From the NCBI GenBank assembly GCA_017541265.1, contig JAFXZK010000003.1:1-35694 (forward strand): 35,694 nucleotides of DNA, in the 5' to 3' direction. The notes under the pieces were generated by a model. The model was given only the letters and a program-made list of their open reading frames with translations. It searched no databases and was not told the DNA's origin. The stretch comes from Bacteroidaceae bacterium. Its GTDB lineage: Bacteria; Bacteroidota; Bacteroidia; Bacteroidales; Bacteroidaceae. The position numbers and the translations under genes are program-made. Shown piece by piece: positions 1-7,862 of the stretch. Each line of letters begins with the position of its first letter. The stretch's first letter is position 1.

Positions 1-1002
1 ACCACGCAAGTATTTTACATCAAGGTAAATCCTTGGAATATCATTTTGCTTCTCTCCGTCACGAAGTTGACAGATATTTTGCATTGATGTCATAGTCCAG
101 CCATTAGGCAACTTCTGATAATGGGGGTTATCACAAGGAATTTGAATGTTAGGGTTGATGCGTTTGAGCAGTTCTGTGGCTGGTTCATCGTTCAATTCTT
201 GGGGAACAAGTTTTCCACTGACTGCTAATAAGAGAACTTTTGATTTTGCTTGTTCGATTACAGTTTGCAAACTTAATTTGCTTTCATCTATTGAATCAAT
301 AAAAGTAAACCATTTGCCTATTTCGCAAACAATCTGTTGCTGTTCATGGTAAGAGGGTATTGGAACGGGTATAGACGAAAGTGATTCACCAGTCAAATGT
401 TTAATTGTAGAACCTGTATAGTATTTCTCCAAATACCCACTATTACTATACTGCATTAACACAAAAGACAGATACTGGTTTGAGATTCCGTAGAATGGTC
501 TCATACGGTGTAAGGCTTTTTGGTACATTATATCAGTATTATTATTCCATATAGCACATCTACCAGGCTCACCACCTTCACATATAACCAAATCTCCTTT
601 TCTTATGGAATACCTCTCCTTCTCTTCTGCCTTAAAAGGCATTTCCAATAAATCTGACAAATCAAAATATCCCCATCTGACATTTATGTTTCGTAAATAT
701 TGAAGCGGAATTCCCTCTACTTTCTTTTTATCTAACATCTTGCCTAATGAACTGTCTGCTATATCTTCGAAAGTAGTCCATTCCCAACTTTCAGGAATCT
801 CAAAAGGCATGTTCTCATAATGTGACATATCGGAAGCAGACTTCTTGGAGCGTTTAATCTTTCCTTCCATGATTAAGCGTTCTTTTTCTGACTTAATTCG
901 TTCCAATAGTACAGATGCAGGCTCGTCATTAGGGTCTTGCGGAACCAGTTTACCACGAATAGCTAGGTCGAGTATCTTTTGACGAAGTTTCTTTGTGTCC
1001 AT
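1..1002 (-). CDS. hsdS: Type I restriction-modification specificity subunit HsdS, partial (C-terminus beyond left edge)
   Basis: The DNA-recognition subunit of a type I restriction-modification system; it directs HsdM and HsdR to a bipartite target. It reads from ATG at 1002 to the window edge without a stop, giving 334 residues. A first helical conserved region (residues 5-50) is followed by a first target-recognition domain (about 60-225) ending in IPVPIPSYHEQQQIV, the usual HsdS motif of that place. A second helical region at about 250-283 repeats the first: GKLVPQDPNDEPA at 18-30 and GKLVPQELNDEPA at 263-275. This internal duplication is the hallmark of the family. The second recognition domain starts near residue 300 and is cut by the edge. 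The start overlaps the hsdM stop by one base (TAATG), so translation is probably coupled. The product is clear; the target sequence cannot be predicted. Confidence 0.93.
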   Translation of the reverse strand, partial: MDTKKLRQKILDLAIRGKLVPQDPNDEPASVLLERIKSEKERLIMEGKIKRSKKSASDMSHYENMPFEIPESWEWTTFEDIADSSLGKMLDKKKVEGIPLQYLRNINVRWGYFDLSDLLEMPFKAEEKERYSIRKGDLVICEGGEPGRCAIWNNNTDIMYQKALHRMRPFYGISNQYLSFVLMQYSNSGYLEKYYTGSTIKHLTGESLSSIPVPIPSYHEQQQIVCEIGKWFTFIDSIDESKLSLQTVIEQAKSKVLLLAVSGKLVPQELNDEPATELLKRINPNIQIPCDNPHYQKLPNGWTMTSMQNICQLRDGEKQNDIPRIYLDVKYLRG

Positions 1003-2534
1003 TAGTTTTCGAGATTTTCAAGAAGTTTTTCCAGTTCTGCAACAGCCTCTGTAATGTTGTTGCTTTTCTCTTTGATGACACTGATAAGCTCTGGCAACGA
1101 GAGATCTTCGCTTTCCTCACCCTGCTTTATCCATGTAATGTCAAGACTAGTCTTGTCACGTCCCAGCACCTCGTCGTATGTGAACTTACGCCAACGGCCA
1201 TCTGGATTGCTCTCTGCATGATAGGTTTCTTGACGATGGTGACGGTCATCTGGACGATAACAGTCCACAAACTCCTGTAAGTCGGTCTCACGGAGTGGGT
1301 TCTGTTTTAGAGTATGCTTGACATTGGTACGATAGTCGTAAATCCAGACTTCTTTAGTCTGGGCATTCTCAGAGGTGGGCTTCTTCTCAAAGAACAGCAC
1401 ATTAGCCTTTACACCCTGGGCATAGAATAATCCTGTTGGAAGACGGAGAATCGTATGCAGGTCGCAGGTCTTTAATATATTCTTACGGATAGTTTCACCA
1501 GCACCACCTTCAAACAGTACGTTATCAGGAAGCACGACGGCAGCAGTTCCACCAACTTTCAGCAACGATTTGATGTGCTGTAAGAAGTTCAATTGTTTAT
1601 TGGAGGTGGTAGCTATAAAGTCTGCCCGTACATAGTTGTCCTGTGCTTTTTTAAGCTTTGTGACCATTTCGCCTGTTTCCTTGTCCTCTTCCTGAACTTC
1701 AATCGTCGTTGATGATTTCTTTCCGAAAGGAGGATTGGTCATCACATATTCGCAAAGGTCATTGTCGCTGGGAGCAGAAGCAAGGGAATCTGCACACTTT
1801 ATTGGAGGCACACCGCCAAACTCACCGATACCATGCAACAGCAAGTTCATCAGACAGAGCCGATAGGTGTTAGGCACAATCTCTGTTCCATAAAAGGTAT
1901 GCAGTTTCAAGTCATCGGTCTGCTGGCCTGTCATCGTTGTGTATTTCCCCTGCAAAAAATCTTTAGCAGCAAGTAAGAAACCTCCAGAACCGCAGCATGG
2001 GTCAACAATGACCTTTCCAAGTTCGGGGTTGACGCATTTCACAATGGTCTTAATCAGGGCGCGAGGGGTGAAATACTGCCCTGCACCAGACTTCGTGTCC
2101 TGAGCGATACGCTCCAGCAGGCTTTCATAGATGTCGCCTTTCACGTCTTCACTCAGGGAGTTCCATTGTGTACCGTCAATCATCTGGATAACCTTACGCA
2201 GATGTTCTGGTGTTTGTATCTTATTCTGTGCACCACGATATATCTCGCCAATCATACCCGTTTTCTTGGAGAGCAAGGAGAGAATCTTTCCGTAGTGTTC
2301 CTTCAGTTCCTCGCCTGACTTCGACATGAGCAACGACCAGTCACAATCGGCAGGAAGTTCCAGGTTGCGCCAGTTGTTCCATCTGAGTTCTTCGGGCATC
2401 TTCATGTCCTCGTCCACCATTTTGAGGAAAAGAAGATAGGTAATCTGCTCCAAGTAGTCACTATTTGAAACGCCGCCATCAAACAGGATGCCAGCGATAT
2501 TCCATACTTTGTTGCTTATTGTAGAATCTGCCAT
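1002..2534 (-). CDS. hsdM: Type I restriction-modification DNA methyltransferase subunit HsdM (N6-adenine)
   Basis: The modification subunit, transferring a methyl group from S-adenosylmethionine to adenine N6 within the HsdS target. It has 510 residues, a usual HsdM length. An N-terminal helical HsdM_N-type domain spans about 1-140. AGQYFTPR at 151-158 is the conserved entry to the catalytic domain. DPCCGSGGF at 178-186 is the SAM-binding motif I, and NPPF at 267-270 is the catalytic motif IV of gamma-class N6-adenine methyltransferases. All key residues are present, so it should be active. It lies 9 nt downstream of hsdR and overlaps hsdS by one base, so the three genes probably form one minus-strand transcript in the order R-M-S. 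Confidence 0.97.
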   Translation of the reverse strand: MADSTISNKVWNIAGILFDGGVSNSDYLEQITYLLFLKMVDEDMKMPEELRWNNWRNLELPADCDWSLLMSKSGEELKEHYGKILSLLSKKTGMIGEIYRGAQNKIQTPEHLRKVIQMIDGTQWNSLSEDVKGDIYESLLERIAQDTKSGAGQYFTPRALIKTIVKCVNPELGKVIVDPCCGSGGFLLAAKDFLQGKYTTMTGQQTDDLKLHTFYGTEIVPNTYRLCLMNLLLHGIGEFGGVPPIKCADSLASAPSDNDLCEYVMTNPPFGKKSSTTIEVQEEDKETGEMVTKLKKAQDNYVRADFIATTSNKQLNFLQHIKSLLKVGGTAAVVLPDNVLFEGGAGETIRKNILKTCDLHTILRLPTGLFYAQGVKANVLFFEKKPTSENAQTKEVWIYDYRTNVKHTLKQNPLRETDLQEFVDCYRPDDRHHRQETYHAESNPDGRWRKFTYDEVLGRDKTSLDITWIKQGEESEDLSLPELISVIKEKSNNITEAVAELEKLLENLEN

Positions 2535-2543
2535 TTTTGGGTC

Positions 2544-5357
2544 TTATGCTGCTAATTTCTGATTTAACTCATTGATAATGTCCTTCCACTGGCTGCCAAA
2601 GAGACTGTAGTATTTTGCTGTCCCTCCAAGTTTGTTAAACTCACCGCTCTTTAGAGCATCAACGTGGAAACTGGCATTGATGGCAATATAGTCGCGTATC
2701 ATTTCCAGCCATTTCATCTGCTCTTCTGTAAATGGGACTGTGCCTGCACCACGGACACCTCCCTTGTTGGCATTACGCTCGAAGATCCATTCCTTGTAAC
2801 GTGTTTTTACCATATCTGCAAAGGAGTATATCTCTGGTATCTGCCCCCACTCATACTTGATAATCTGAATGATGTCTACCAGTTCCTTTAGAACAGTTTT
2901 CTTACGGGTCATATCTGTGTATGCCGAGAATATCAAGCTACCATTGAGCATATTGTTGTAACGCTGCATCTTGTCGTAAAGTTCACGTATCATGGCTTCG
3001 GTGATGTGGCGGTTTCGATAGTCCTGATGATATATGATGTTGAGAGCTGTTATCTCGTCTTTATAGGTCTCAATAAACTCTTTCAGGGTCTCACGAACCT
3101 TAGCTTTGGTCTCCGCCACGTCGGTTTCAAAACCAGCGTATGTCAGATGATCCAATGCAGGATCTATAGTCTGGTCGTTGGAGTTGCGGACTTTCATCAG
3201 GAAATCACGGACTTTTGGATCGTAGATAGGTCTTGCTGCATCAAGACAACGTTTCTTGATGACCTCTTTCCTGACTTCTTCCTTATCAATTGGCGAAAGT
3301 GTGGGATATTCAGGATGTTCGGACTTGATGGTCTCTTCTATCCTATCAACATCATGTACGTTCTTGATATTAGTAGAAAGCTGTCGAAGTGACGTGCCTC
3401 CAGATACTTTCTTGAATTCCTCACGCTCCTTGTCGGTCAGGACTTTGTCTATGTGCTCAAGCCGGGTGCCAAGTGTACTAAAGGTTTCTTCCGATATATC
3501 GCCTGTCACAACAGCATTAAGCAAAGACATAAAGGAGACTGTAGGCTTCACGTCGCCACCACATTTCCTCCTTGCAGCACATTTGTCAGACTTGGTTACG
3601 CCCACAGCATCGACAATTACATAGCCAAGTTTGGGAGTGCTTGCTGATGGTGATGCCTGTTTCAGACTCTCCAAATCCATCGTTCTTCTCGCTCTACCAA
3701 GCATCTGCTCATAATAATTCTCACTCCTGATGTCACGCATAAACAGCAGAATCTCAATGGCCTTGACATCTGTACCTGTAGCTATCTTGTTTACGGTTAC
3801 TGCCACACGAGGATAAAATTCATTACGGAAAGCATAGAGTAGCGAGGTTTCGTTCTCTTCGGACTTGAATGTTATCTTCTTGCAGAAATCGTTACCTTCA
3901 TTGAATACCTCTTTCACAAGAGCAACAATGTCATCTGCATGACTATCGTTCTTAGCGAATATGAGTGTCTTGGGCAGTTCCTTTCTATCCTTGTAGTATT
4001 CCCATTTCTTCCAATTATCCTTGAAGGTCTGAAGGATTACCCTGATTTGTGATTTGTTGACTACAGAATTGTCAAGGTCTTTTCCGTCGTAAGCAATTTC
4101 CTCGTCGGTTGACTCCCAACGCTGCTTCCTTGTACGCTTGTCACGAATTTCTATCTGTTGATTGATTTTGGCTACTACGCCGCCTTGCTTGGTTTTCTCT
4201 GTTTCTATGCTGAAAGTCCCCAATGCTCCAACATTCACACCGTCGGAGACAGCTTCTTCATGGGTGTACTCGCTAACTACGTTCTCGTCAAAGAATGCGT
4301 ATGTATGCTGGTTGGGGGTTGCCGTTAGTCCAATAAGGAAAGCATCGAAGTATTCCAAAACCTGTCGCCATTGGTTGTAAATAGAGCGGTGACACTCATC
4401 GATGATGATAAAGTCAAAGAACTCTGGGGGGTATTCTGCATTGTACTTTACCTCTCGCTCTACGCCTATAGTAGTGCCAGGTTCATCATCCACATCATCG
4501 GGCATGGAGGAGAGGTTTCCTGTCAGCATAGAATATACACGCTGAATGGTACTTATGCAGATTTGTGTGCTTTGAGGAATATTCGATGTCTGAATGCGCT
4601 GAATATTATATAGGGCATTCAGTTTCTCATTGCTATCGTAAGGCTGATAGTTCTTGTATTCCGTTTCGGCTTGCATTCCAAGGTTTTTCGTATCAACAAG
4701 AAATAGTATTCGTTTAGCTTTAGCAAACTTCAACAGCCTATATGTGTTAGTGATAGCGGTATAGGTCTTTCCTGCACCAGTTGCCATCTGAACCAAAGAA
4801 CGAGGCTTGTTGTTACCGAAAGACTTTTCAAGGTTTAGTATAGCCTTTATCTGACATTCACGGAATCCTTCTTCTGGCAGTTCTGGGAACTCTTGCAATC
4901 TACCTCGTAGCGTTTTCTTTCCATTGAACTTATAATCTTTTATCCAGTACAGTAACTGCTCTGGCCTATGAAATGAGAACAGCTTACGCACTCTGGGCTT
5001 CGGGTCAAGCAAGTCTGTGAAGTGTGTCAATACACCTGTCGCCTCGTATATGAAGCGCATGTCCTTCTTGGAATAATTGGCCCATTTCAAGCCAGAACTG
5101 ACATATCCTTCATTCTGCTCATGTGCTGCTGTCACTAAGTGAACGCCCTCTTCGTCGGGCTTGGCTTCAATTACACCTACAGGAGTACCTTCAATGAAAA
5201 GGGCGTAATCAACCTCTTCATTGTCACTTGTGAGGTATTCACGGACTGCGACTCCAAGAGACGCAATAGGGTTGAACTCCTGACGATCCTGGATTACCCA
5301 ACCTGCATCTTCAAGCTTCCTGTCTATTATCTGCCTTGCCTTTTCTTCTGGTGCCAT
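2544..5357 (-). CDS. hsdR: Type I restriction enzyme endonuclease/translocase subunit HsdR
   Basis: The motor and nuclease subunit, which translocates and cleaves unmodified DNA in complex with HsdM and HsdS. It has 937 residues. The N-terminal nuclease has an acidic residue at D50 and E64-x-K66 (GVIEAK), a PD-(D/E)xK pattern. The SF2 helicase motor follows: Walker A ATGAGKT at 192-198, DECH at 320-323, LTATP at 344-348, and GRARR (motif VI) at 554-558. The remaining C-terminal region is a helical EcoEI_R_C-like domain. The start is ATG at 5357. A -7 element (TACCTTTG, minus strand, 5432-5439) lies about 75 nt upstream, so this is likely the first gene of the R-M-S operon. The gene is intact and more AT-rich than genes beyond 7.8 kb, in keeping with horizontal transfer. 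Confidence 0.97.
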   Translation of the reverse strand: MAPEEKARQIIDRKLEDAGWVIQDRQEFNPIASLGVAVREYLTSDNEEVDYALFIEGTPVGVIEAKPDEEGVHLVTAAHEQNEGYVSSGLKWANYSKKDMRFIYEATGVLTHFTDLLDPKPRVRKLFSFHRPEQLLYWIKDYKFNGKKTLRGRLQEFPELPEEGFRECQIKAILNLEKSFGNNKPRSLVQMATGAGKTYTAITNTYRLLKFAKAKRILFLVDTKNLGMQAETEYKNYQPYDSNEKLNALYNIQRIQTSNIPQSTQICISTIQRVYSMLTGNLSSMPDDVDDEPGTTIGVEREVKYNAEYPPEFFDFIIIDECHRSIYNQWRQVLEYFDAFLIGLTATPNQHTYAFFDENVVSEYTHEEAVSDGVNVGALGTFSIETEKTKQGGVVAKINQQIEIRDKRTRKQRWESTDEEIAYDGKDLDNSVVNKSQIRVILQTFKDNWKKWEYYKDRKELPKTLIFAKNDSHADDIVALVKEVFNEGNDFCKKITFKSEENETSLLYAFRNEFYPRVAVTVNKIATGTDVKAIEILLFMRDIRSENYYEQMLGRARRTMDLESLKQASPSASTPKLGYVIVDAVGVTKSDKCAARRKCGGDVKPTVSFMSLLNAVVTGDISEETFSTLGTRLEHIDKVLTDKEREEFKKVSGGTSLRQLSTNIKNVHDVDRIEETIKSEHPEYPTLSPIDKEEVRKEVIKKRCLDAARPIYDPKVRDFLMKVRNSNDQTIDPALDHLTYAGFETDVAETKAKVRETLKEFIETYKDEITALNIIYHQDYRNRHITEAMIRELYDKMQRYNNMLNGSLIFSAYTDMTRKKTVLKELVDIIQIIKYEWGQIPEIYSFADMVKTRYKEWIFERNANKGGVRGAGTVPFTEEQMKWLEMIRDYIAINASFHVDALKSGEFNKLGGTAKYYSLFGSQWKDIINELNQKLAA

Positions 5358-5672
5358 ACTGATAGTGTTTTGATGTTACACATGGCCTTGGTTTTGCACT
5401 TCTGATAAGTACATATTATCCCAAGTTAGTGCAAAGGTACATATTTTTGCCCAAATTTCATTTCATTTAGGTTTTAATGCGTTATATTTTAACGAAAATT
5501 TCTATTTTTACAACAATCAGAAGTCATAAAGAGAGAATTATGGGCATTTCTGTACCATTATTTGTTGAATTAGCTCATCACTAATGACATTTTTGCATTT
5601 TTAATGAATGATTTGACCTAAATTACACAAAAATAGAGTACCTTTGCACTTGAATGATTTGCGTGTGGCTTT
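5358..5672. promoter_or_regulatory. Divergent promoter region between hsdR and the 5673 gene
   Basis: A 315-nt AT-rich gap with no credible ORF. Two Bacteroidota-type -7 elements, both TACCTTTG followed by CAC, point outward. One is on the minus strand at 5432-5439 for hsdR; the other is on the plus strand at 5639-5646 for the unknown gene. For the plus-strand promoter a TTTG lies at 5612-5615, a 23-nt spacing that is slightly long. For the minus-strand one I see no good -33 element. The plus-strand transcript would have a leader of only about 20 nt. Confidence 0.6.
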
Positions 5673-7358
5673 ATGGCAAAAGAATTAGGCAGCATAAAAA
5701 CGTATCAAGAGCAACTGACCATCCTGCCAAATGTAGTCCAAGGAATCGCGAGAATCAGAAAGCTCTTGTATTGGCCAGAAGAAAACGAACCTTCTGACTT
5801 AACTCCTTATCTGCCATATTTCTATGAATATATCACTTTCCGTGAAGGAGTGGCCATTCCATTTTTTCAGGTTCTTCACGCAATTCTTACGAACCACATT
5901 ACCAGTCTATACGCATACCTAAAAGATAATGGCAAAGAGCCGACATCTTTCCTGACCCACGATGAAGCCTTCGATTTCTTGTGTGCGTTAGGACATACTG
6001 ACACTCGTAATATCATTGATAGCTACAACAGCCTTCCCTCCAATGTTTACACGGATGCCATAAACTCCATTCATACCCAGAACAAAGTTGCTTTTTCAGC
6101 AGCCTTAAAAGAAACAGACTGCCAGGATCTGATGGGGGTATTGTGGGTGATGCGTTCTTTACTATTTGGAATCCAATCCGAAAAGGATGTAAAAATAATC
6201 AAGCGTGGTAAAAGGAATCAGTTGGAGAATCTCTGGCTGGCAGAAACTGGGCTGACCTCATTTTTCAGAAACATCCCACAAGAGAAGGACGAGCAGTTTA
6301 TCAAAGAGAGAATAAAACTCCTCAGTGGATTTGACACGAAGAGCGTAGCACGTAGGCAACGGATAGGTAGGCAACAATACGACAGTGGGATTGTTGCACA
6401 AACAAAACCGTATTTGCACTATATTGATTACGAAAGAAAGTCTTGGAAACAGTTTTTGAGTGAGCCTGAGAATAACGAAACCACATCAACAGCTCTTTCG
6501 TACATTACATACAGCTGCAAACTTCAAGCTTACAAAATCCTACTGTCTGCACTAAGAATTCATAAAGATGCCATAGAACAGCGTTTGGGGAACCCTGGAG
6601 GCAATACTTTCACAGCTACTATCGAGCAAAAATGGGAGAATGAAGATTGGGGATATGTGGAATGGGAATGTCAGGACTTTCTGAACTTCATTAACCTTTC
6701 CCTTCAGCAAATGAAATCTGTCTATCTTATGATCGAGGGATTTCTGAGTGACGCAGACAAAGATTTACTTAACTGGATTGTGTCATTATACACCAATGAT
6801 GGTCAACAGGAGGCTTTGGTAGGCAATTATCAAAAAGTCAGTCAAGAAGGGCATTCCATAGACAATGATAATACGATTCCAAAAGGAAAATGGTATGTCA
6901 CGGTTCTCAATTCAAAACTAAAAGGGAACAACAGCGAAGAGAAGAATACAGAACTGAGCAAATGTCTGTCCTTATTGTACGATGAACTAACGAAAGATGA
7001 TAGCAACCTTGTTGATACTGCTACTCCTAAGTCCCTTTTTATTTATCGTTTTAGTGGTAAAGGGGAATCATATCCACTTACAACAAAAATTAACTGGAGA
7101 GGAAAGAATGTTCTGTTAGGCTATATTATACGCTGTCTGCTGTCAGATGCAAGAAACACTCCAGAGGACATGGGCATAGCAGCAGAGTTCTTTGAGTCGA
7201 AGACAGGAAAGCCTATCAATCCAGCTACAGCCAGGTACATTTCTGTGAACAACTACGAAAAAGAAAGGAACAATCTGAATCCTAATTTTGTAGAAGCGGT
7301 GGAACTTCTACGGCGTTGCGGATTCATCAATGTAGAATACACCTCAAAGCGGAGATAA
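5673..7358 (+). CDS. Protein of unknown function, divergent from the type I RM operon
   Basis: A 561-residue soluble-looking protein with no signal peptide or membrane segment. I do not recognise the family. It is rich in helix-forming, charged and aromatic residues. The segment near 465-500 (KINWRGKNVLLGYI) and the following stretch with GKPINPATARYI resemble, only in general character, the C-terminal regions of Bacteroidetes mobile-element proteins such as RteC. That is a faint impression and not an assignment. The start ATG at 5673 sits about 20 nt after a good -7 element. The gene is AT-rich like hsdRMS, divergent from them, and lies between them and tRNA-Ser, so it is probably cargo or a maintenance gene of the same island. 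It could be an RM-associated regulator, another defence protein or a mobile-element accessory protein; the sequence does not decide. Confidence 0.85.
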   Translation: MAKELGSIKTYQEQLTILPNVVQGIARIRKLLYWPEENEPSDLTPYLPYFYEYITFREGVAIPFFQVLHAILTNHITSLYAYLKDNGKEPTSFLTHDEAFDFLCALGHTDTRNIIDSYNSLPSNVYTDAINSIHTQNKVAFSAALKETDCQDLMGVLWVMRSLLFGIQSEKDVKIIKRGKRNQLENLWLAETGLTSFFRNIPQEKDEQFIKERIKLLSGFDTKSVARRQRIGRQQYDSGIVAQTKPYLHYIDYERKSWKQFLSEPENNETTSTALSYITYSCKLQAYKILLSALRIHKDAIEQRLGNPGGNTFTATIEQKWENEDWGYVEWECQDFLNFINLSLQQMKSVYLMIEGFLSDADKDLLNWIVSLYTNDGQQEALVGNYQKVSQEGHSIDNDNTIPKGKWYVTVLNSKLKGNNSEEKNTELSKCLSLLYDELTKDDSNLVDTATPKSLFIYRFSGKGESYPLTTKINWRGKNVLLGYIIRCLLSDARNTPEDMGIAAEFFESKTGKPINPATARYISVNNYEKERNNLNPNFVEAVELLRRCGFINVEYTSKRR

Positions 7359-7422
7359 TCACTCTTGAACGGTCAAAAATAGTGCTATCACCAAGATTTC
7401 ACGTTAAACTTTCATAAAAGAA

Positions 7423-7446
7423 AAACGGAACCTCAAACGGAACCTC
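7423..7446. repeat. Perfect tandem 12-bp direct repeat beside tRNA-Ser
   Basis: Two exact abutting copies of AAACGGAACCTC, at 7423-7434 and 7435-7446, lie 56 nt from the 3' end of tRNA-Ser on the island side. Direct repeats near a tRNA 3' end are typical of arm-type binding sites of tyrosine recombinases, so this may be part of an attachment region. No integrase gene is in the window, so this is inference. Confidence 0.55.
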
Positions 7447-7462
7447 TAAAGGGAAGAAACAA

Positions 7463-7489
7463 GAAACCCACTGAAAATCAGTGGGTTTC
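7463..7489. terminator. Hairpin between the unknown gene and tRNA-Ser, likely tRNA terminator
   Basis: A perfect 12-bp inverted repeat (GAAACCCACTGA, 3-nt loop, TCAGTGGGTTTC). It lies 13 nt past the tRNA-Ser 3' end and 105 nt past the convergent 5673 gene. On the minus strand it is followed by a T-rich tract with interruptions (TTGTTTC), so it could end the tRNA transcript; it may serve both directions. Confidence 0.6.
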
Positions 7490-7501
7490 AATTTAATTGA
7501 G

Positions 7502-7586
7502 CGGAGAGAGAGGGATTCGAACCCCCGGTGCCTCTCAGCACGCCGGTTTTCAAGACCGGTGTAATCGACCACTCTACCATCTCTCC
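7502..7586 (-). tRNA. tRNA-Ser (anticodon TGA)
   Basis: The minus strand folds as a class II tRNA of 85 nt. The acceptor stem is GGAGAGA (7586-7580) with TCTCTCC (7509-7503), and G at 7502 is the discriminator. The anticodon stem CCGGT/ACCGG encloses loop CTTGAAA, giving anticodon TGA, which reads TCN serine codons. A long variable arm and a GGTTCGAATCC T-arm follow, as expected for serine. CCA is not encoded. A -7 element (TACCTTTG, minus strand, 7613-7620) lies just upstream. The 3' end faces the AT-rich restriction-modification block, the usual orientation of an island integrated at a tRNA. Confidence 0.95.
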
Positions 7587-7612
7587 GAAGCATTCGCTCT
7601 CGAAATGCGGTG

Positions 7613-7657
7613 CAAAGGTACAACAAAAAGTGAAAAGTGAAAAGTGAAAAGCGAAAA
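7613..7657 (-). promoter_or_regulatory. tRNA-Ser promoter with heptamer repeat in the upstream region
   Basis: On the minus strand TACCTTTG (7613-7620) is a perfect Bacteroidota -7 element, 26 nt before the tRNA. The area where a -33 TTTG would lie is filled by the 7-nt tandem repeat at 7630-7657 (TTTTCAC on this strand), and no exact TTTG is visible there. Between 7658 and 7765 I see no gene. Confidence 0.55.
7630..7657. repeat. Heptamer tandem repeat (GTGAAAA x3 + GCGAAAA)
   Basis: Three exact GTGAAAA units at 7630-7636, 7637-7643 and 7644-7650, and one variant, GCGAAAA, at 7651-7657. This is one member of a family of 7-nt repeats found at gene borders across the window. Confidence 0.9.
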
Positions 7658-7765
7658 ATTATTTGCTTTCCTGTCGTTTTTTGCCTTTTCCCTCCTGTTT
7701 TTCCTTTGCTAATCGACCCTTTTTATTGCAAATGATGGTCGCAAATGCTGCATTTCATGCTTCCT

Positions 7766-7797
7766 TTTGCTTTTCTCGATTATTTGTCGTACTTTTG
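7766..7797 (+). promoter_or_regulatory. Promoter of the O-acetylhomoserine sulfhydrylase gene
   Basis: TTTG at 7766-7769, a 20-nt spacer and TACTTTTG at 7790-7797 match the Bacteroidota housekeeping consensus TTTG...TAnnTTTG. Transcription would start near 7802, leaving a leader of about 60 nt. Confidence 0.75.
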
Positions 7798-7862
7798 CAC
7801 CCTGATTGGGTGTTAGAAGCCAAACGACTAAACGACCAGACAACTAAACGACAAAATAAAAT

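Noticed and set aside
7399-7626. 75-aa minus-strand open frame crossing tRNA-Ser
   Set aside because: It is a translation of the tRNA gene and its flanks; part of it merely reads the 12-bp repeats.
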